The position numbers and the translations under genes were made by a program. 64,000 nucleotides of DNA, taken from Flaviramulus multivorans (GTDB lineage Bacteria > Bacteroidota > Bacteroidia > Flavobacteriales > Flavobacteriaceae). Of this stretch, positions 54,307-62,410 are shown piece after piece. Location of the stretch: NCBI RefSeq assembly GCF_021728415.1, contig NZ_JAKKDV010000001.1, positions 353,977 to 417,976 of the forward strand, written 5' to 3'. How positions within the stretch are numbered: position 1 is the stretch's first letter; each line of letters begins with the position of its first letter. Below the pieces are notes generated by a model, which was not told the origin of the DNA, searched no databases, and was given only the letters and a program-made list of their open reading frames with translations.

Positions 54307-55352
54307 CTGAACTTGTTTCAGTAACTTCTGATATAAAACATTGAAACGATTCCATATAATCTAGTTACCACCAATTTGAAAAAATGAACAAACTGACAAA
54401 AACTTTACTTCTGATACTAACTGTATCAATTTTTACGAGCTGTGATTTCATTAATAATGCCTTCACTTATAAAGACACAACTGAAGGATTCGTCGAAGCT
54501 CTAATAAATGAAGACTATGAAAAAAGTCTGACCTTTATGGCGATAGAAAATGAAGCTTTCAAAAACACGAATTTAGATACATTAAAAATAGGTTTAGGGA
54601 ATTTTCAAAAGGTAATTGTAAACAACTTCGGGAAAGAGCTAAACTACAAGTTTATGACTGCCGAAAAAACCTTTTCAACATTAGAAGGAGAAAGTACTGC
54701 GCCTAATACAACTTTAGCACAAATTGAATTTTCAAACGATACAGAATTCGGGGTCTTCGAGATTACTTTTGATGATAATTCAAATAAAATACTAAACATT
54801 AAAACACTTGATTTAAAAGAGAAAATTCCGAATATGATTTGGTTTTGGCTATTTGGAATTATTGCTATTTGTGTTCCTATTTTTAATATTTGGATAATTA
54901 GAAAAATTAAGAAGAGTAATCTGAAGAAAAAATGGCTGAAATATATAGCCGTAATATTTTTGAATGTTCCAGCGATAACTTACAGCGCAGTTTACGGACT
55001 TTCCTTTAGTTTATTAAGTTTTCAAATACTGTTCGGAATTAGTTTTTCATATATGGGATATTTAAGTTCGGCTTGGACTTTTGGAATACCTCTTGGCGGA
55101 CTTTATTGGTTATGGAAGTTGAGTAAAAAAACGGAGGGCGGAACAACCGAAAATGAAATAATAGCGGAATAAAAAACTGGTGGTAAGACCTAATATAATT
55201 TATTGCCAGTTCTAGCCTACTTACGAAACTAAAAATTTAATCGTACCTAAAAATAACGCGTTAGGGATTGAGGTCTTTGTTGGAGCTCTCTCGATTTTTA
55301 ATCGGGAAGCGACTACCGAAAGCCCGACCTGTTTATCCTGAACTTGTTTCAG
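54307..55352. repeat. 15-bp dispersed repeat flanking the accessory gene (54307-54321, 55338-55352)
   Basis: The sequence ctgaacttgtttcag occurs at both positions, on either side of the gene at 54384. It is an imperfect palindrome. Similar CTGAAACAAGTTCAG elements are common between genes in flavobacteria, as far as I recall. Confidence 0.6.
54384..55172 (+). CDS. Lipoprotein with C-terminal membrane helices, unknown function
   Basis: A 262-residue protein with a lipoprotein signal (lipobox ending FTSC, Cys20), an extracytoplasmic domain of about 120 residues (a DUF4878/NTF2-like fold is possible from KDTTEGFVEALINEDYEKSL) and three to four helices from about 148 to 245. No close family is recognised. 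The combination of a lipid-anchored N-terminus and several membrane spans is unusual. Short inverted repeats lie on both sides, so the gene looks like an accessory insertion between dxs and dgt. Confidence 0.65.
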   Translation: MNKLTKTLLLILTVSIFTSCDFINNAFTYKDTTEGFVEALINEDYEKSLTFMAIENEAFKNTNLDTLKIGLGNFQKVIVNNFGKELNYKFMTAEKTFSTLEGESTAPNTTLAQIEFSNDTEFGVFEITFDDNSNKILNIKTLDLKEKIPNMIWFWLFGIIAICVPIFNIWIIRKIKKSNLKKKWLKYIAVIFLNVPAITYSAVYGLSFSLLSFQILFGISFSYMGYLSSAWTFGIPLGGLYWLWKLSKKTEGGTTENEIIAE

Positions 55353-55421
55353 AAACAGGTAACGCCCAACTTCTGGATATAATTCCTTAAAAAAAATCGG
55401 AATCACTCAATATGGCATTTT
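55173..55421. other. Intergenic region with inverted repeat
   Basis: No gene is supported. An inverted repeat with AACTGG / CCAGTT arms spans 55175-55211 directly after the accessory gene, then comes the dispersed 15-bp repeat at 55338. A minus-strand frame (55221-55406) looks spurious. Confidence 0.5.
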
Positions 55422-56762
55422 CTAAAAACTTATGCCTTTAATTTTTTTGTACTCTAAAATGGCTTTACTATCGGACAACAGAGACACATGATAACACACA
55501 CTTGACAAGCGGTTGTACAAACTATCATCCTGCGTTTTGATGGTTTTTGGTAAGCCTTTTAAAATGAGTTTATCGTAGTTTGATGCCGTATTGTTATAAC
55601 CATTATTTATGGCATTGGTGTACGTGTTTAATAGGGTATTTAACACCCCGTAGCCAGCAATTTCTTTATCGATAACCTCGGTAGATTGGTAAATGTTTTC
55701 GATGCTTATTTTTATGATATCGTTTATTTGGGCTTCGTATTTACTTTTATCTAACAAAGCACAATTAAATTCGCCGTTTAAAATGGTTTCTTCGTGTTTC
55801 ATGAAAATATCGACTGCTTCATCAATTAAAGTACCAATAGCCAACGCACGTAAATAACTTACGCGGTCTTGTTTGTTTGTAAGTGCGTAATAGTTTTTGG
55901 TTTTAATTTTATCGCGAACAATATTTATAAGGTACTCGAGTGCGAACTCTTCTTGAATGAGACCCAGATTTATTCCATCTTCAAAATCGATAATAGTGTA
56001 GCAAATATCATCGGCAGCCTCTACTAAATATGCCAGTGGATGACGTGAAAAGCTTACATCTTTTTTACTTCGTTTTACTAATCCTAATTCAGAAGCAACA
56101 TCTAAAAAAGCATCTTTTTCACTTTGAAAAAAACCATATTTTTTATCGGCAATATGATTGGTTGGCTTTTTAGGAAGCGACTCTTTTGGGTATTTCATAA
56201 AAGCGCCCAACGTCGCATAACTTAATCGTAAACCACCTTGTCGTCCTGCTCTACTTTCAGTTAAAATTTTAAAACCATTAGCATTACCTTCAAAATCGCA
56301 TAAATCTTGATATTCTTTAGCGGACAATTGGTCTTTGTATTTTAAACCCAAGCCTGTTTTAAAAAATTCGCCTATGGCTTTTTCGCCAGAATGCCCAAAC
56401 GGTGGGTTCCCTATATCGTGTGCCAATGCTGCTGCAGCTACAATAGCACCAAAATCGTTGGCTTGATAACCATGAATGTTTTGTAAATGCGGGTATTTTT
56501 CTAATATTTTCTTCCCAGCCAATCGCCCTAATGAGCGCCCTACAACACTTACTTCTAAACTATGTGTTAAACGCGTGTGTACAAAATCGGTTTCCGATAA
56601 AGGAATTACTTGGGTTTTGTCTTGTAGGCTTCTAAATTCTGATGAAAAAATGACACGATCGTAATCTACTTCAAAACCTAAGCGGGTTTCGTCTTGTTCT
56701 TTTCGTATACGTTTATTAGTGTCGCCAAAGCGTTTTAAGGATAGTAATTGCTCCCAGTTCAT
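55422..56762 (-). CDS. dgt: Deoxyguanosinetriphosphate triphosphohydrolase
   Basis: An HD-domain dNTPase that removes triphosphate from dGTP. It has 446 residues. The HD metal ligands are in TRLTHSLEVSVVGRSLG near 60-76 and AALAHDIGNPPFGHSGE near 110-126. A third ligand Asp lies near 250 (LVEAADDICYTIIDFEDG). The N-terminal RIRKEQDETRLGFEVDYDRV is typical of bacterial dGTPases. It is monocistronic and divergent from the phosphate island. Confidence 0.94.
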   Translation of the reverse strand: MNWEQLLSLKRFGDTNKRIRKEQDETRLGFEVDYDRVIFSSEFRSLQDKTQVIPLSETDFVHTRLTHSLEVSVVGRSLGRLAGKKILEKYPHLQNIHGYQANDFGAIVAAAALAHDIGNPPFGHSGEKAIGEFFKTGLGLKYKDQLSAKEYQDLCDFEGNANGFKILTESRAGRQGGLRLSYATLGAFMKYPKESLPKKPTNHIADKKYGFFQSEKDAFLDVASELGLVKRSKKDVSFSRHPLAYLVEAADDICYTIIDFEDGINLGLIQEEFALEYLINIVRDKIKTKNYYALTNKQDRVSYLRALAIGTLIDEAVDIFMKHEETILNGEFNCALLDKSKYEAQINDIIKISIENIYQSTEVIDKEIAGYGVLNTLLNTYTNAINNGYNNTASNYDKLILKGLPKTIKTQDDSLYNRLSSVCYHVSLLSDSKAILEYKKIKGISF

Positions 56763-56822
56763 GGTAAAAATTTATGTGTTGGCAAGATATTAAATTCAAT
56801 AGAAATAAAACTCAAAAATCAG

Positions 56823-56900
56823 TTAACATTAAAGTAACATATTAATGATAGTTGCTTAATGTTTTGATAACATTCAAGACATAGAATTATCCTTTCTTTG
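56823..56900 (+). promoter_or_regulatory. Pho-box-like array and promoter upstream of 56924
   Basis: Six hexamers stand at 11-bp intervals: TTAACA 56823, GTAACA 56834, ATGATA 56845, TTAATG 56856, ATAACA 56867 and GACATA 56878. The third and sixth are weak. The last ends 9 bp before TTTCTTTG (56893-56900), a -7-like element. Confidence 0.65.
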
Positions 56901-56923
56901 TTCAGAATTTAATGTTTAAATTA

Positions 56924-57292
56924 ATGAAACATATTTTTATAATCGTAACACTTTTTATTTCAAGCTTTTCAGTAGCTCAAAATACAGGGTCTATAAACGG
57001 AAATGTTTTAGATCTAGAGTCTGAAAACATGCCACTAGCTTTTGTAAAAGTTTTAGTAAAAGAAACTGGTGCTGAAACCATGTCGGACGAATACGGTGTT
57101 TTTAAATTTGAAAACTTAAAAGAAGACACTTATACATTGGTTTTTAGTTTTGTAGGTTATGAAACAAAAACTATTAAGGCTAACGTGATTAACAATAAAA
57201 CAACTGCAATAAAGGAATATATTGGAGCAAGCACCTTATCTCTTGACGATTTAACATTAGTGTTTGCAAGTGCTGAAACTTCAAGCAATTAG
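56924..57292 (+). CDS. Stand-alone carboxypeptidase-regulatory-like domain protein
   Basis: A 122-residue secreted protein with a signal peptide (about 1-19, SVAQ) and one regulatory-like beta-sandwich, ending shortly after the position where TonB receptors carry their TonB-box region (STLSLDDLTLVF). It closely resembles the first 110 residues of the receptor at 57534 (compare QNTGSINGNVLD with QNTGSVVGKLTD, and VFSFVGYET with QFSFVGYET). It looks like a duplicated N-terminal domain without plug or barrel. Its own Pho-box-like promoter suggests it is expressed. The start at 56924 is chosen over 56912 because it directly begins the signal peptide. Confidence 0.75.
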   Translation: MKHIFIIVTLFISSFSVAQNTGSINGNVLDLESENMPLAFVKVLVKETGAETMSDEYGVFKFENLKEDTYTLVFSFVGYETKTIKANVINNKTTAIKEYIGASTLSLDDLTLVFASAETSSN

Positions 57293-57314
57293 AATTTACA
57301 CCTTAATAAATATT

Positions 57315-57352
57315 AAAAAGCAACTTTCACTCAAAACGGAAGTTGCTTTTTT
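57315..57352 (+). terminator. Terminator after the 56924 gene
   Basis: A 12-bp stem (aaaaagcaactt / aagttgcttttt) with a 13-nt loop and a T run, 22 bp after the stop. Confidence 0.8.
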
Positions 57353-57432
57353 GCTTTTTATAAGTCTTCATACAATTCAAAAAATTTAATGTTAACTCAA
57401 TGTAATCATAAGCACAAAATAACTGCTGAAAA

Positions 57433-57510
57433 TTAACAATAACCTAACGCTTTTATTACTGTTCTTTAATATTAAGGTAACACTCTATTCACAATGTGGT
57501 GGTTTCTTTG
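57433..57510 (+). promoter_or_regulatory. Pho-box-like array and promoter of the TonB receptor gene
   Basis: Six hexamers stand at 11-bp intervals: TTAACA 57433, CTAACG 57444, ATTACT 57455, TTAATA 57466, GTAACA 57477 and TTCACA 57488. The last ends 9 bp before TTTCTTTG (57503-57510). The geometry is identical to the array at 56823. Confidence 0.7.
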
Positions 57511-57533
57511 CACCAAGAAATTTTAAAATACTA

Positions 57534-60377
57534 ATGAAGAAAAATATCTTATTATTTATACTGTTTGTAACCTCATTATCATTCGCACAAAACACAGGTT
57601 CAGTAGTTGGAAAACTAACAGATAAAGAATATAATAACGAACCATTAGCCTTTGCTAATGTTTTAATAAAAGGAACTACAACAGGAACTACTTCCGATTT
57701 TGATGGTCTTTACAGTTTTGAAAATCTAACCCCAGGAACATATATTTTACAATTTAGTTTTGTTGGTTATGAAACTCAGGAAGTTAGCATTGAAATCGTT
57801 GCAGATAAAGTAACAGAACTTAACATAGTAATGGCTGCAAGTGCTGCAACTTTAGACGAAGTTGTAATTACTACCACTACCAAAAGGGAAAGTGAAACTG
57901 CTTTATTATTAGAACAAAAAAAAGCTGTAGAAATAAAACAAAGTATTGGTGCTGAAGAGTTATCAAGAAAAGGAGTAAGTGATGCTGCTGGAGCTGTTGC
58001 AAAAATATCAGGGGTTTCAAAACAAGAAGGTTCAAGTAACGTATATGTACGTGGTTTAGGTGATAGATACTTAAACACCACCATGAACGGATTGTCGTTA
58101 CCATCAAACGATGTTAGCAAGAAAAATATCGATTTAGACTTGTTTGCTTCTGATGTGATTGAAAACGTATCAATTAGTAAAGCATATTCTTCAAAATTTT
58201 ATGGTGATTTTTCAGCAGGTAATGTGGATATTTCATCAAAAGATTATAAAGGAGCAGGATTCTTTGATTTTGGAATTGGTTCATCTTTTAATACAAATGC
58301 TATTGGAAAAGATTTTATAAGAAGTGAAGGTACGGGTCATTTTGGATTTTATAATAGATATGCTCATAATCCATTTGCGGTAATATTATCTCATGGTTTT
58401 GACCCTGTAAGCGCTGGAACACCTATTAACACAAGTTTTGGTGGTGCATTTGGGAAATCTTTCAATTTTAAAAATGGTGCTAAGCTTAGTTTTTATGGTA
58501 CTGGATCGTTTGAAAATGATTATCAATACCGAAAAGGTTCTTCAATTGATTATACCAACGTTGAAAAAAAAGCCTTTGATGTTGCCGAAGAGTTTGAATA
58601 CGGCACCACTACAACAGCAATGGCATCTATCGTTTATAAAATAGATAACAATAACACACTTAAATACAATTCTTTATTTGTAAATAGTTCTTCCGATAAG
58701 GTGGGCTATTTTGGAATTGATGGCACAGGTAGAAACAGAGATGCTATTGCTAATACTGACGAAGGTTTTTATCAACAAAATATTCAGTTTAATGAAAACC
58801 TTATTTATGTAAATCAACTTTTAGGAACTCATAGATTTGATAAGATAGATATTGATTGGGGTTTTGGGCACAACTTTGTAAATGCGCATGAACCAGATAG
58901 AAAGCGATTGAGTTTTGAAAACTATCAATTTGCCTTAGATAACGACCCTAATACAAATCCTATTTTTTATAGCAACGTTGATTTCGACAACCAACGTTAC
59001 TTCCAAAATATAAAAGATGAAGAATTAAACGGACGTTTAAATGTAGCTCTTCAAGCATCTGAAAAAGTTAAAATAAATGTGGGTTATAATGCCCGTAGCA
59101 AAGAACGTCTTTTCGATAATATTAGATATGGATATGATATCATTGACAATAGTGGTATTGCTGATGTTAATAATTTAAACGACTTTTTTACTCTTGAAAA
59201 TTTAAACTTAAACGACAACCAAGGAACTTACGAAATTAAGGTTATTAAGCCTTACCCAAACCTAGGTAACACCAACAGACCAGGGCTACCTGAAAACACA
59301 TATAAAGGCAAATTAGATATCTACTCAGGATATTTAAATGCTGAAATAAATTTAGGTGAAAAATGGCTTTTTGTACCAGGATTGAGGGTTGAATCTTTTA
59401 ATCAATATATTGAATATGATGTTATTAATTTGGGCGTTAATGGTAACGATAACGTTAGTGCTTCGGATGTCTTGTTTTTACCTAGCCTTAGTGTTAAATA
59501 TGCATTAAACGAAGACCAAAATCTGCGCTTTTCTGCAAGCCAAACCATGTCATTACCCGAGTTTAAAGAAGTTGCGCCTTTTGTTTACGAAAGTGTATCG
59601 CAGCGAATTGGTGGTAACCCCGATTTATTAGGTCAAAAACCTGGAGAAACGTATACCAATGTAAAAGATGTTTCTTACTCTAAGATTTTTAACGTCGATT
59701 TAAAATATGAATGGTTTGTGTCAAAATCTGAACTCATTTCACTTGGAACTTTTTACAAGCAAATTCAAGACCCCGTGAACCAAGTAGTTGCTTTTGATGC
59801 CACAGGTACACAACGCTTTTTTAGAACAGGTGAAAAAGCGCAAATCATTGGTGTTGAAGCTGAAATTAGAAAAAACATTATTATCAATAGTGAAGATGAA
59901 ACGCAACTTTCTTTTGGGTTGAATGCTACTTACATGCATACAGAACAAGACTTATACAGTGATATCGTTGGAAGTAATTTTAACGTAAGTTTTACAAGCG
60001 ATAAAGAAGAATTACAAGGGGCATCACCTTTTATTGTGAATGCAGATATTAACTATTCTCCTACTAATTTCGAAAAATATAAACCAATAGCAACCTTGAC
60101 ATTCGCTTATTTTTCGGATAGAATTGATGCTTTAGGCTCTGGTCAATTAGGAAATGTAATTGAAAAAGGCATTCCTACCTTAGATTTTATTCTTAAAAAT
60201 AAAATAGGTGAAAACTTCGAAATTAATTTCGCTGCAAAAAACCTTTTAAATCCTAATATAAAATATATAAGAACAACCAATCAAGGTGATATTGTTGTAA
60301 CCTCTCCTAACGGAAAAGATGTTTCAGATTATAAAAAAGGTTTGAATATAGGGTTACAATTAAAATACAACTTCTAA
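57534..60377 (+). CDS. TonB-dependent receptor of the phosphate island
   Basis: A 947-residue outer-membrane receptor with a signal peptide (about 1-19), a carboxypeptidase-regulatory domain (20-105), the TonB-box-like segment ATLDEVVITTTTKRE near 108-121, and a plug domain (about 130-245; NVYVRGLGDRYLNTTMNGLS). The barrel ends in LQLKYNF. Its Pho-box-like promoter and its neighbours suggest it imports a phosphorus source such as an organophosphate, or a metal ligand needed under phosphate stress. It is followed 41 bp later by the beta-helix lipoprotein, probably in one transcript. Confidence 0.93.
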   Translation: MKKNILLFILFVTSLSFAQNTGSVVGKLTDKEYNNEPLAFANVLIKGTTTGTTSDFDGLYSFENLTPGTYILQFSFVGYETQEVSIEIVADKVTELNIVMAASAATLDEVVITTTTKRESETALLLEQKKAVEIKQSIGAEELSRKGVSDAAGAVAKISGVSKQEGSSNVYVRGLGDRYLNTTMNGLSLPSNDVSKKNIDLDLFASDVIENVSISKAYSSKFYGDFSAGNVDISSKDYKGAGFFDFGIGSSFNTNAIGKDFIRSEGTGHFGFYNRYAHNPFAVILSHGFDPVSAGTPINTSFGGAFGKSFNFKNGAKLSFYGTGSFENDYQYRKGSSIDYTNVEKKAFDVAEEFEYGTTTTAMASIVYKIDNNNTLKYNSLFVNSSSDKVGYFGIDGTGRNRDAIANTDEGFYQQNIQFNENLIYVNQLLGTHRFDKIDIDWGFGHNFVNAHEPDRKRLSFENYQFALDNDPNTNPIFYSNVDFDNQRYFQNIKDEELNGRLNVALQASEKVKINVGYNARSKERLFDNIRYGYDIIDNSGIADVNNLNDFFTLENLNLNDNQGTYEIKVIKPYPNLGNTNRPGLPENTYKGKLDIYSGYLNAEINLGEKWLFVPGLRVESFNQYIEYDVINLGVNGNDNVSASDVLFLPSLSVKYALNEDQNLRFSASQTMSLPEFKEVAPFVYESVSQRIGGNPDLLGQKPGETYTNVKDVSYSKIFNVDLKYEWFVSKSELISLGTFYKQIQDPVNQVVAFDATGTQRFFRTGEKAQIIGVEAEIRKNIIINSEDETQLSFGLNATYMHTEQDLYSDIVGSNFNVSFTSDKEELQGASPFIVNADINYSPTNFEKYKPIATLTFAYFSDRIDALGSGQLGNVIEKGIPTLDFILKNKIGENFEINFAAKNLLNPNIKYIRTTNQGDIVVTSPNGKDVSDYKKGLNIGLQLKYNF

Positions 60378-60418
60378 AAATTAATTAAAAAACGAACAAA
60401 AATAAAATTTTAAAAACC

Positions 60419-61627
60419 ATGAAAAATAATTTATTATTCGGATTAGCAATTACAGCATTGCTTTTTAACTCGTGTGCTACAGATGATACTGCAGACATTT
60501 ACATTACCGATAACAGTGTTATAAACAACAACGGTGGTGGTAATACTGGTGGCTCAGGTGAAGAGATTGCAATTAGTGCAGCACAATACTCTTCTGATTT
60601 GGTATTAGAGGCCAACAAAACGTATACCATTAGTGGACCAGTTATTATGGCAGAAAGTGCTAATTTAATAATAGGAGAAGGCGTTACCATAAAAGCGATA
60701 GCAACTGGTGCTGATGTTTATATTGCCATTTCTCAAGGCGCAAGAATAATAGCAAACGGTACTGCTACCAATCCAATTGTAATGACCTCAGGATCTGCTA
60801 ACCCAGCAGCAGGACAATGGGGTGGGCTAATTATATTAGGAAAAGCTCCTATTAACTCAGTAACAGGAAATGCAACTGCTACATCTGAAATTGGAAGCTT
60901 ACCATATGGAGGCACCGAAGCATCAGATAGTTCTGGTATTATTCGTTATGTTCGTGTAGAATATTCAGGTGGAGCTGCTGATGGTTCTTCTGAAAACAAT
61001 GGATTCTCATTTTATGGTGTTGGATCTGGAACAACCGTTGATTATATCCAAGCTTACGAAGGAGCTGATGATGGAGTCGAATTTTTTGGCGGAACTGTTC
61101 AAGTTAATCACGTAGCTGTAATCAATTGTCAAGATGATTCCATTGACTGGACAGAAGGCTTCGGGGGTTCTATTACAAATGCCTATGTAAAACATGGTGC
61201 AGACCACGATAAAGCTTTTGAGTGTGATGGCTATAATACTGATATAGGTAACCTATCAAACCCTAAATTTTGGTCTAAGCCAACCGTTAAAGATGTAACA
61301 TTAGTAGGTTTAGGAAATACTGCTGGTACAGAAGCTGTAAGGTTAAGAGCAGGTACTCAAGGACTTTTTGATAATATCTTAATTCAAGGATTTGAAGAAG
61401 GCTTTGATTTAGATGGTGATGCCGGAACTACTAGTGATAACCCAACAGGTACGGGCGTTATTAATGGAGATTTACAGGTAACCAATGTAACCTTTACAGA
61501 TGTAACCACAAAAATGAAAAATGATACCGGCGATACTTTTACAGAAGCTGATTTTATTTCAGGTGATGGATTAGGAACAGGAACAGATTATGCTACATGG
61601 GGAGCAGGTTGGACTGTTGGAAACTAA
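60419..61627 (+). CDS. Beta-helix surface lipoprotein paired with the TonB receptor
   Basis: A 402-residue lipoprotein (lipobox ending LFNSC, Cys19) with an Asn/Gly-rich linker (about 30-48) and a right-handed parallel beta-helix-like domain rich in G, D and T turns. Segments AGQWGGLIILGKAPIN, IIRYVRVEYSGGA and GADDGVEFFGGTVQVNHVAV recur in flavobacterial proteins encoded after TonB receptors. It probably sits on the cell surface as partner of the receptor at 57534, in a role comparable to SusD. That role is inference from gene order. Confidence 0.8.
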   Translation: MKNNLLFGLAITALLFNSCATDDTADIYITDNSVINNNGGGNTGGSGEEIAISAAQYSSDLVLEANKTYTISGPVIMAESANLIIGEGVTIKAIATGADVYIAISQGARIIANGTATNPIVMTSGSANPAAGQWGGLIILGKAPINSVTGNATATSEIGSLPYGGTEASDSSGIIRYVRVEYSGGAADGSSENNGFSFYGVGSGTTVDYIQAYEGADDGVEFFGGTVQVNHVAVINCQDDSIDWTEGFGGSITNAYVKHGADHDKAFECDGYNTDIGNLSNPKFWSKPTVKDVTLVGLGNTAGTEAVRLRAGTQGLFDNILIQGFEEGFDLDGDAGTTSDNPTGTGVINGDLQVTNVTFTDVTTKMKNDTGDTFTEADFISGDGLGTGTDYATWGAGWTVGN

Positions 61628-61649
61628 CAAAAGCAAACTATTATAACGT

Positions 61650-61679
61650 AAAAAGCATCCTAAATAAGGATGCTTTTTT
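61650..61679. terminator. Bidirectional terminator
   Basis: A 12-bp stem (aaaaagcatcct / aggatgcttttt) with a 5-nt loop, between the convergent lipoprotein and the 61704 gene. Confidence 0.85.
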
Positions 61680-61703
61680 GGTTCTTAGCATCTCTGTAAA
61701 TTA

Positions 61704-62024
61704 TTACATAGAAGCAACGTTATCAGTATAATTGACTTCTTTTTTAACTCCGTCAATCCAATAAATCCATTTGCCGACTTTTTTACCATTATCATAATTT
61801 GCCGAAACTGTTTTTTTGCCTTCTTCGTTAAAACTTAACCACTCACCATGTAATTTACCATCTACCGTATAAGTTCCTGTTTGACTTACAACGCCATTGT
61901 CATGATAATAAACAACTTCAATTAAATTGGTGTCTTCGTTAAGCTTTAAATCTCTCTTTTGCTTTTCTTGAGCAAAAGAAACCACTGTAATTAAAAAGGC
62001 AAAAACTAAAATTAATTTCTTCAT
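61704..62024 (-). CDS. Secreted MORN/YwqK-like repeat protein
   Basis: A 106-residue protein with a signal peptide (about 1-18, SFAQ) and three short MORN-type repeats (VVSQTGTYTVDGKLHGEW, GKKTVSANYDNGKKVGKW). Such proteins are often labelled toxin-antitoxin YwqK antitoxins, but a secreted small copy alone gives no reason to assume that. Its function is unknown. A possible -7 element, TAAATTTAC on the minus strand, is at 62049-62057. Confidence 0.75.
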   Translation of the reverse strand: MKKLILVFAFLITVVSFAQEKQKRDLKLNEDTNLIEVVYYHDNGVVSQTGTYTVDGKLHGEWLSFNEEGKKTVSANYDNGKKVGKWIYWIDGVKKEVNYTDNVASM

Positions 62025-62076
62025 AATTATGGGTGTTTACATTATGGTGTAAATTTACGAATTAGATAACTTTAAA

Positions 62077-62104
62077 ACAACATTAAATTAACGTTATGGT
62101 AACA
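62077..62104. promoter_or_regulatory. Three-box Pho-like array without an obvious own promoter
   Basis: ACAACA 62077, TTAACG 62088 and GTAACA 62099 are spaced exactly 11 bp. No -7 element at the 9-bp distance is seen on the plus strand. The array is 67 bp (about six turns) from the next one at 62166 and could reinforce it, or act on the minus-strand gene that starts at 62024. Confidence 0.5.
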
Positions 62105-62165
62105 TTAACTGTTTATTTGTTTGATTGTCAACTATTTAAACATATAAGATTTAACATTGGAAATG

Positions 62166-62221
62166 TTAATGATTAATTAATATTGAGGTTACGTTTAGAT
62201 TAACTTAAAACTCCATATTTG
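62166..62221 (+). promoter_or_regulatory. Pho-box-like array and promoter with no protein gene behind it
   Basis: TTAATG 62166, TTAATA 62177, GTTACG 62188 and TTAACT 62200 are spaced 11, 11 and 12 bp. The last ends 8 bp before CATATTTG (62214-62221), a -7-like element. The only downstream feature before the next terminator is the candidate small RNA. Confidence 0.55.
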
Positions 62222-62224
62222 CTT

Positions 62225-62328
62225 TGTCTTAAGACAAAATATTAGTATTTCATATAATTTATTAGTTTTTGTCGACTACATTATCATGATTTCTAATGAG
62301 ACTGCCTTTGGCCAAGGCAGTCTTTTTT
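62225..62328 (+). ncRNA. Candidate phosphate-regulated small RNA
   Basis: A predicted transcript of about 100 nt runs from just after the -7 element at 62214 to a strong terminator: 10-bp stem 62299-62308 with 62314-62323, 5-nt loop, then a T run. No credible ORF is present; the only ATG frame (62287) runs into the terminator. A 16-bp palindrome, tttgtcttaagacaaa (62223-62238), overlaps the predicted start. Confidence 0.5.
62299..62328 (+). terminator. Terminator of the candidate small RNA
   Basis: agactgcctt / aaggcagtct form a perfect 10-bp stem with a 5-nt loop, followed by six T. There is no upstream plus-strand protein gene for it to serve, because 61650-61679 already terminates the previous operon. 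Confidence 0.85.
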
Positions 62329-62338
62329 ATGCATAAAT

Positions 62339-62383
62339 TTAATAGTTAGGAAACATTGTGTTAACATTAGAGTTGTTTATTTG
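62339..62383 (+). promoter_or_regulatory. Pho-box-like array and promoter of the phosphate-selective porin
   Basis: TTAATA 62339, GAAACA 62350 and TTAACA 62361 are spaced 11 bp. The last ends 9 bp before TTTATTTG (62376-62383). An in-frame TTG at 62381 lies inside the -7 element and is not the start. Confidence 0.65.
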
Positions 62384-62410
62384 CAGCGACAAAAATTAAT
62401 AACAATACTA

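Noticed and set aside
61704-62024. Calling the MORN-like gene an antitoxin
   Set aside because: It has a signal peptide and no adjacent toxin. The repeat alone does not show an antitoxin function.
62287-62337. 16-codon frame in the candidate phosphate small RNA
   Set aside because: It reads through the terminator stem and T run, so it cannot be translated from a terminated transcript.
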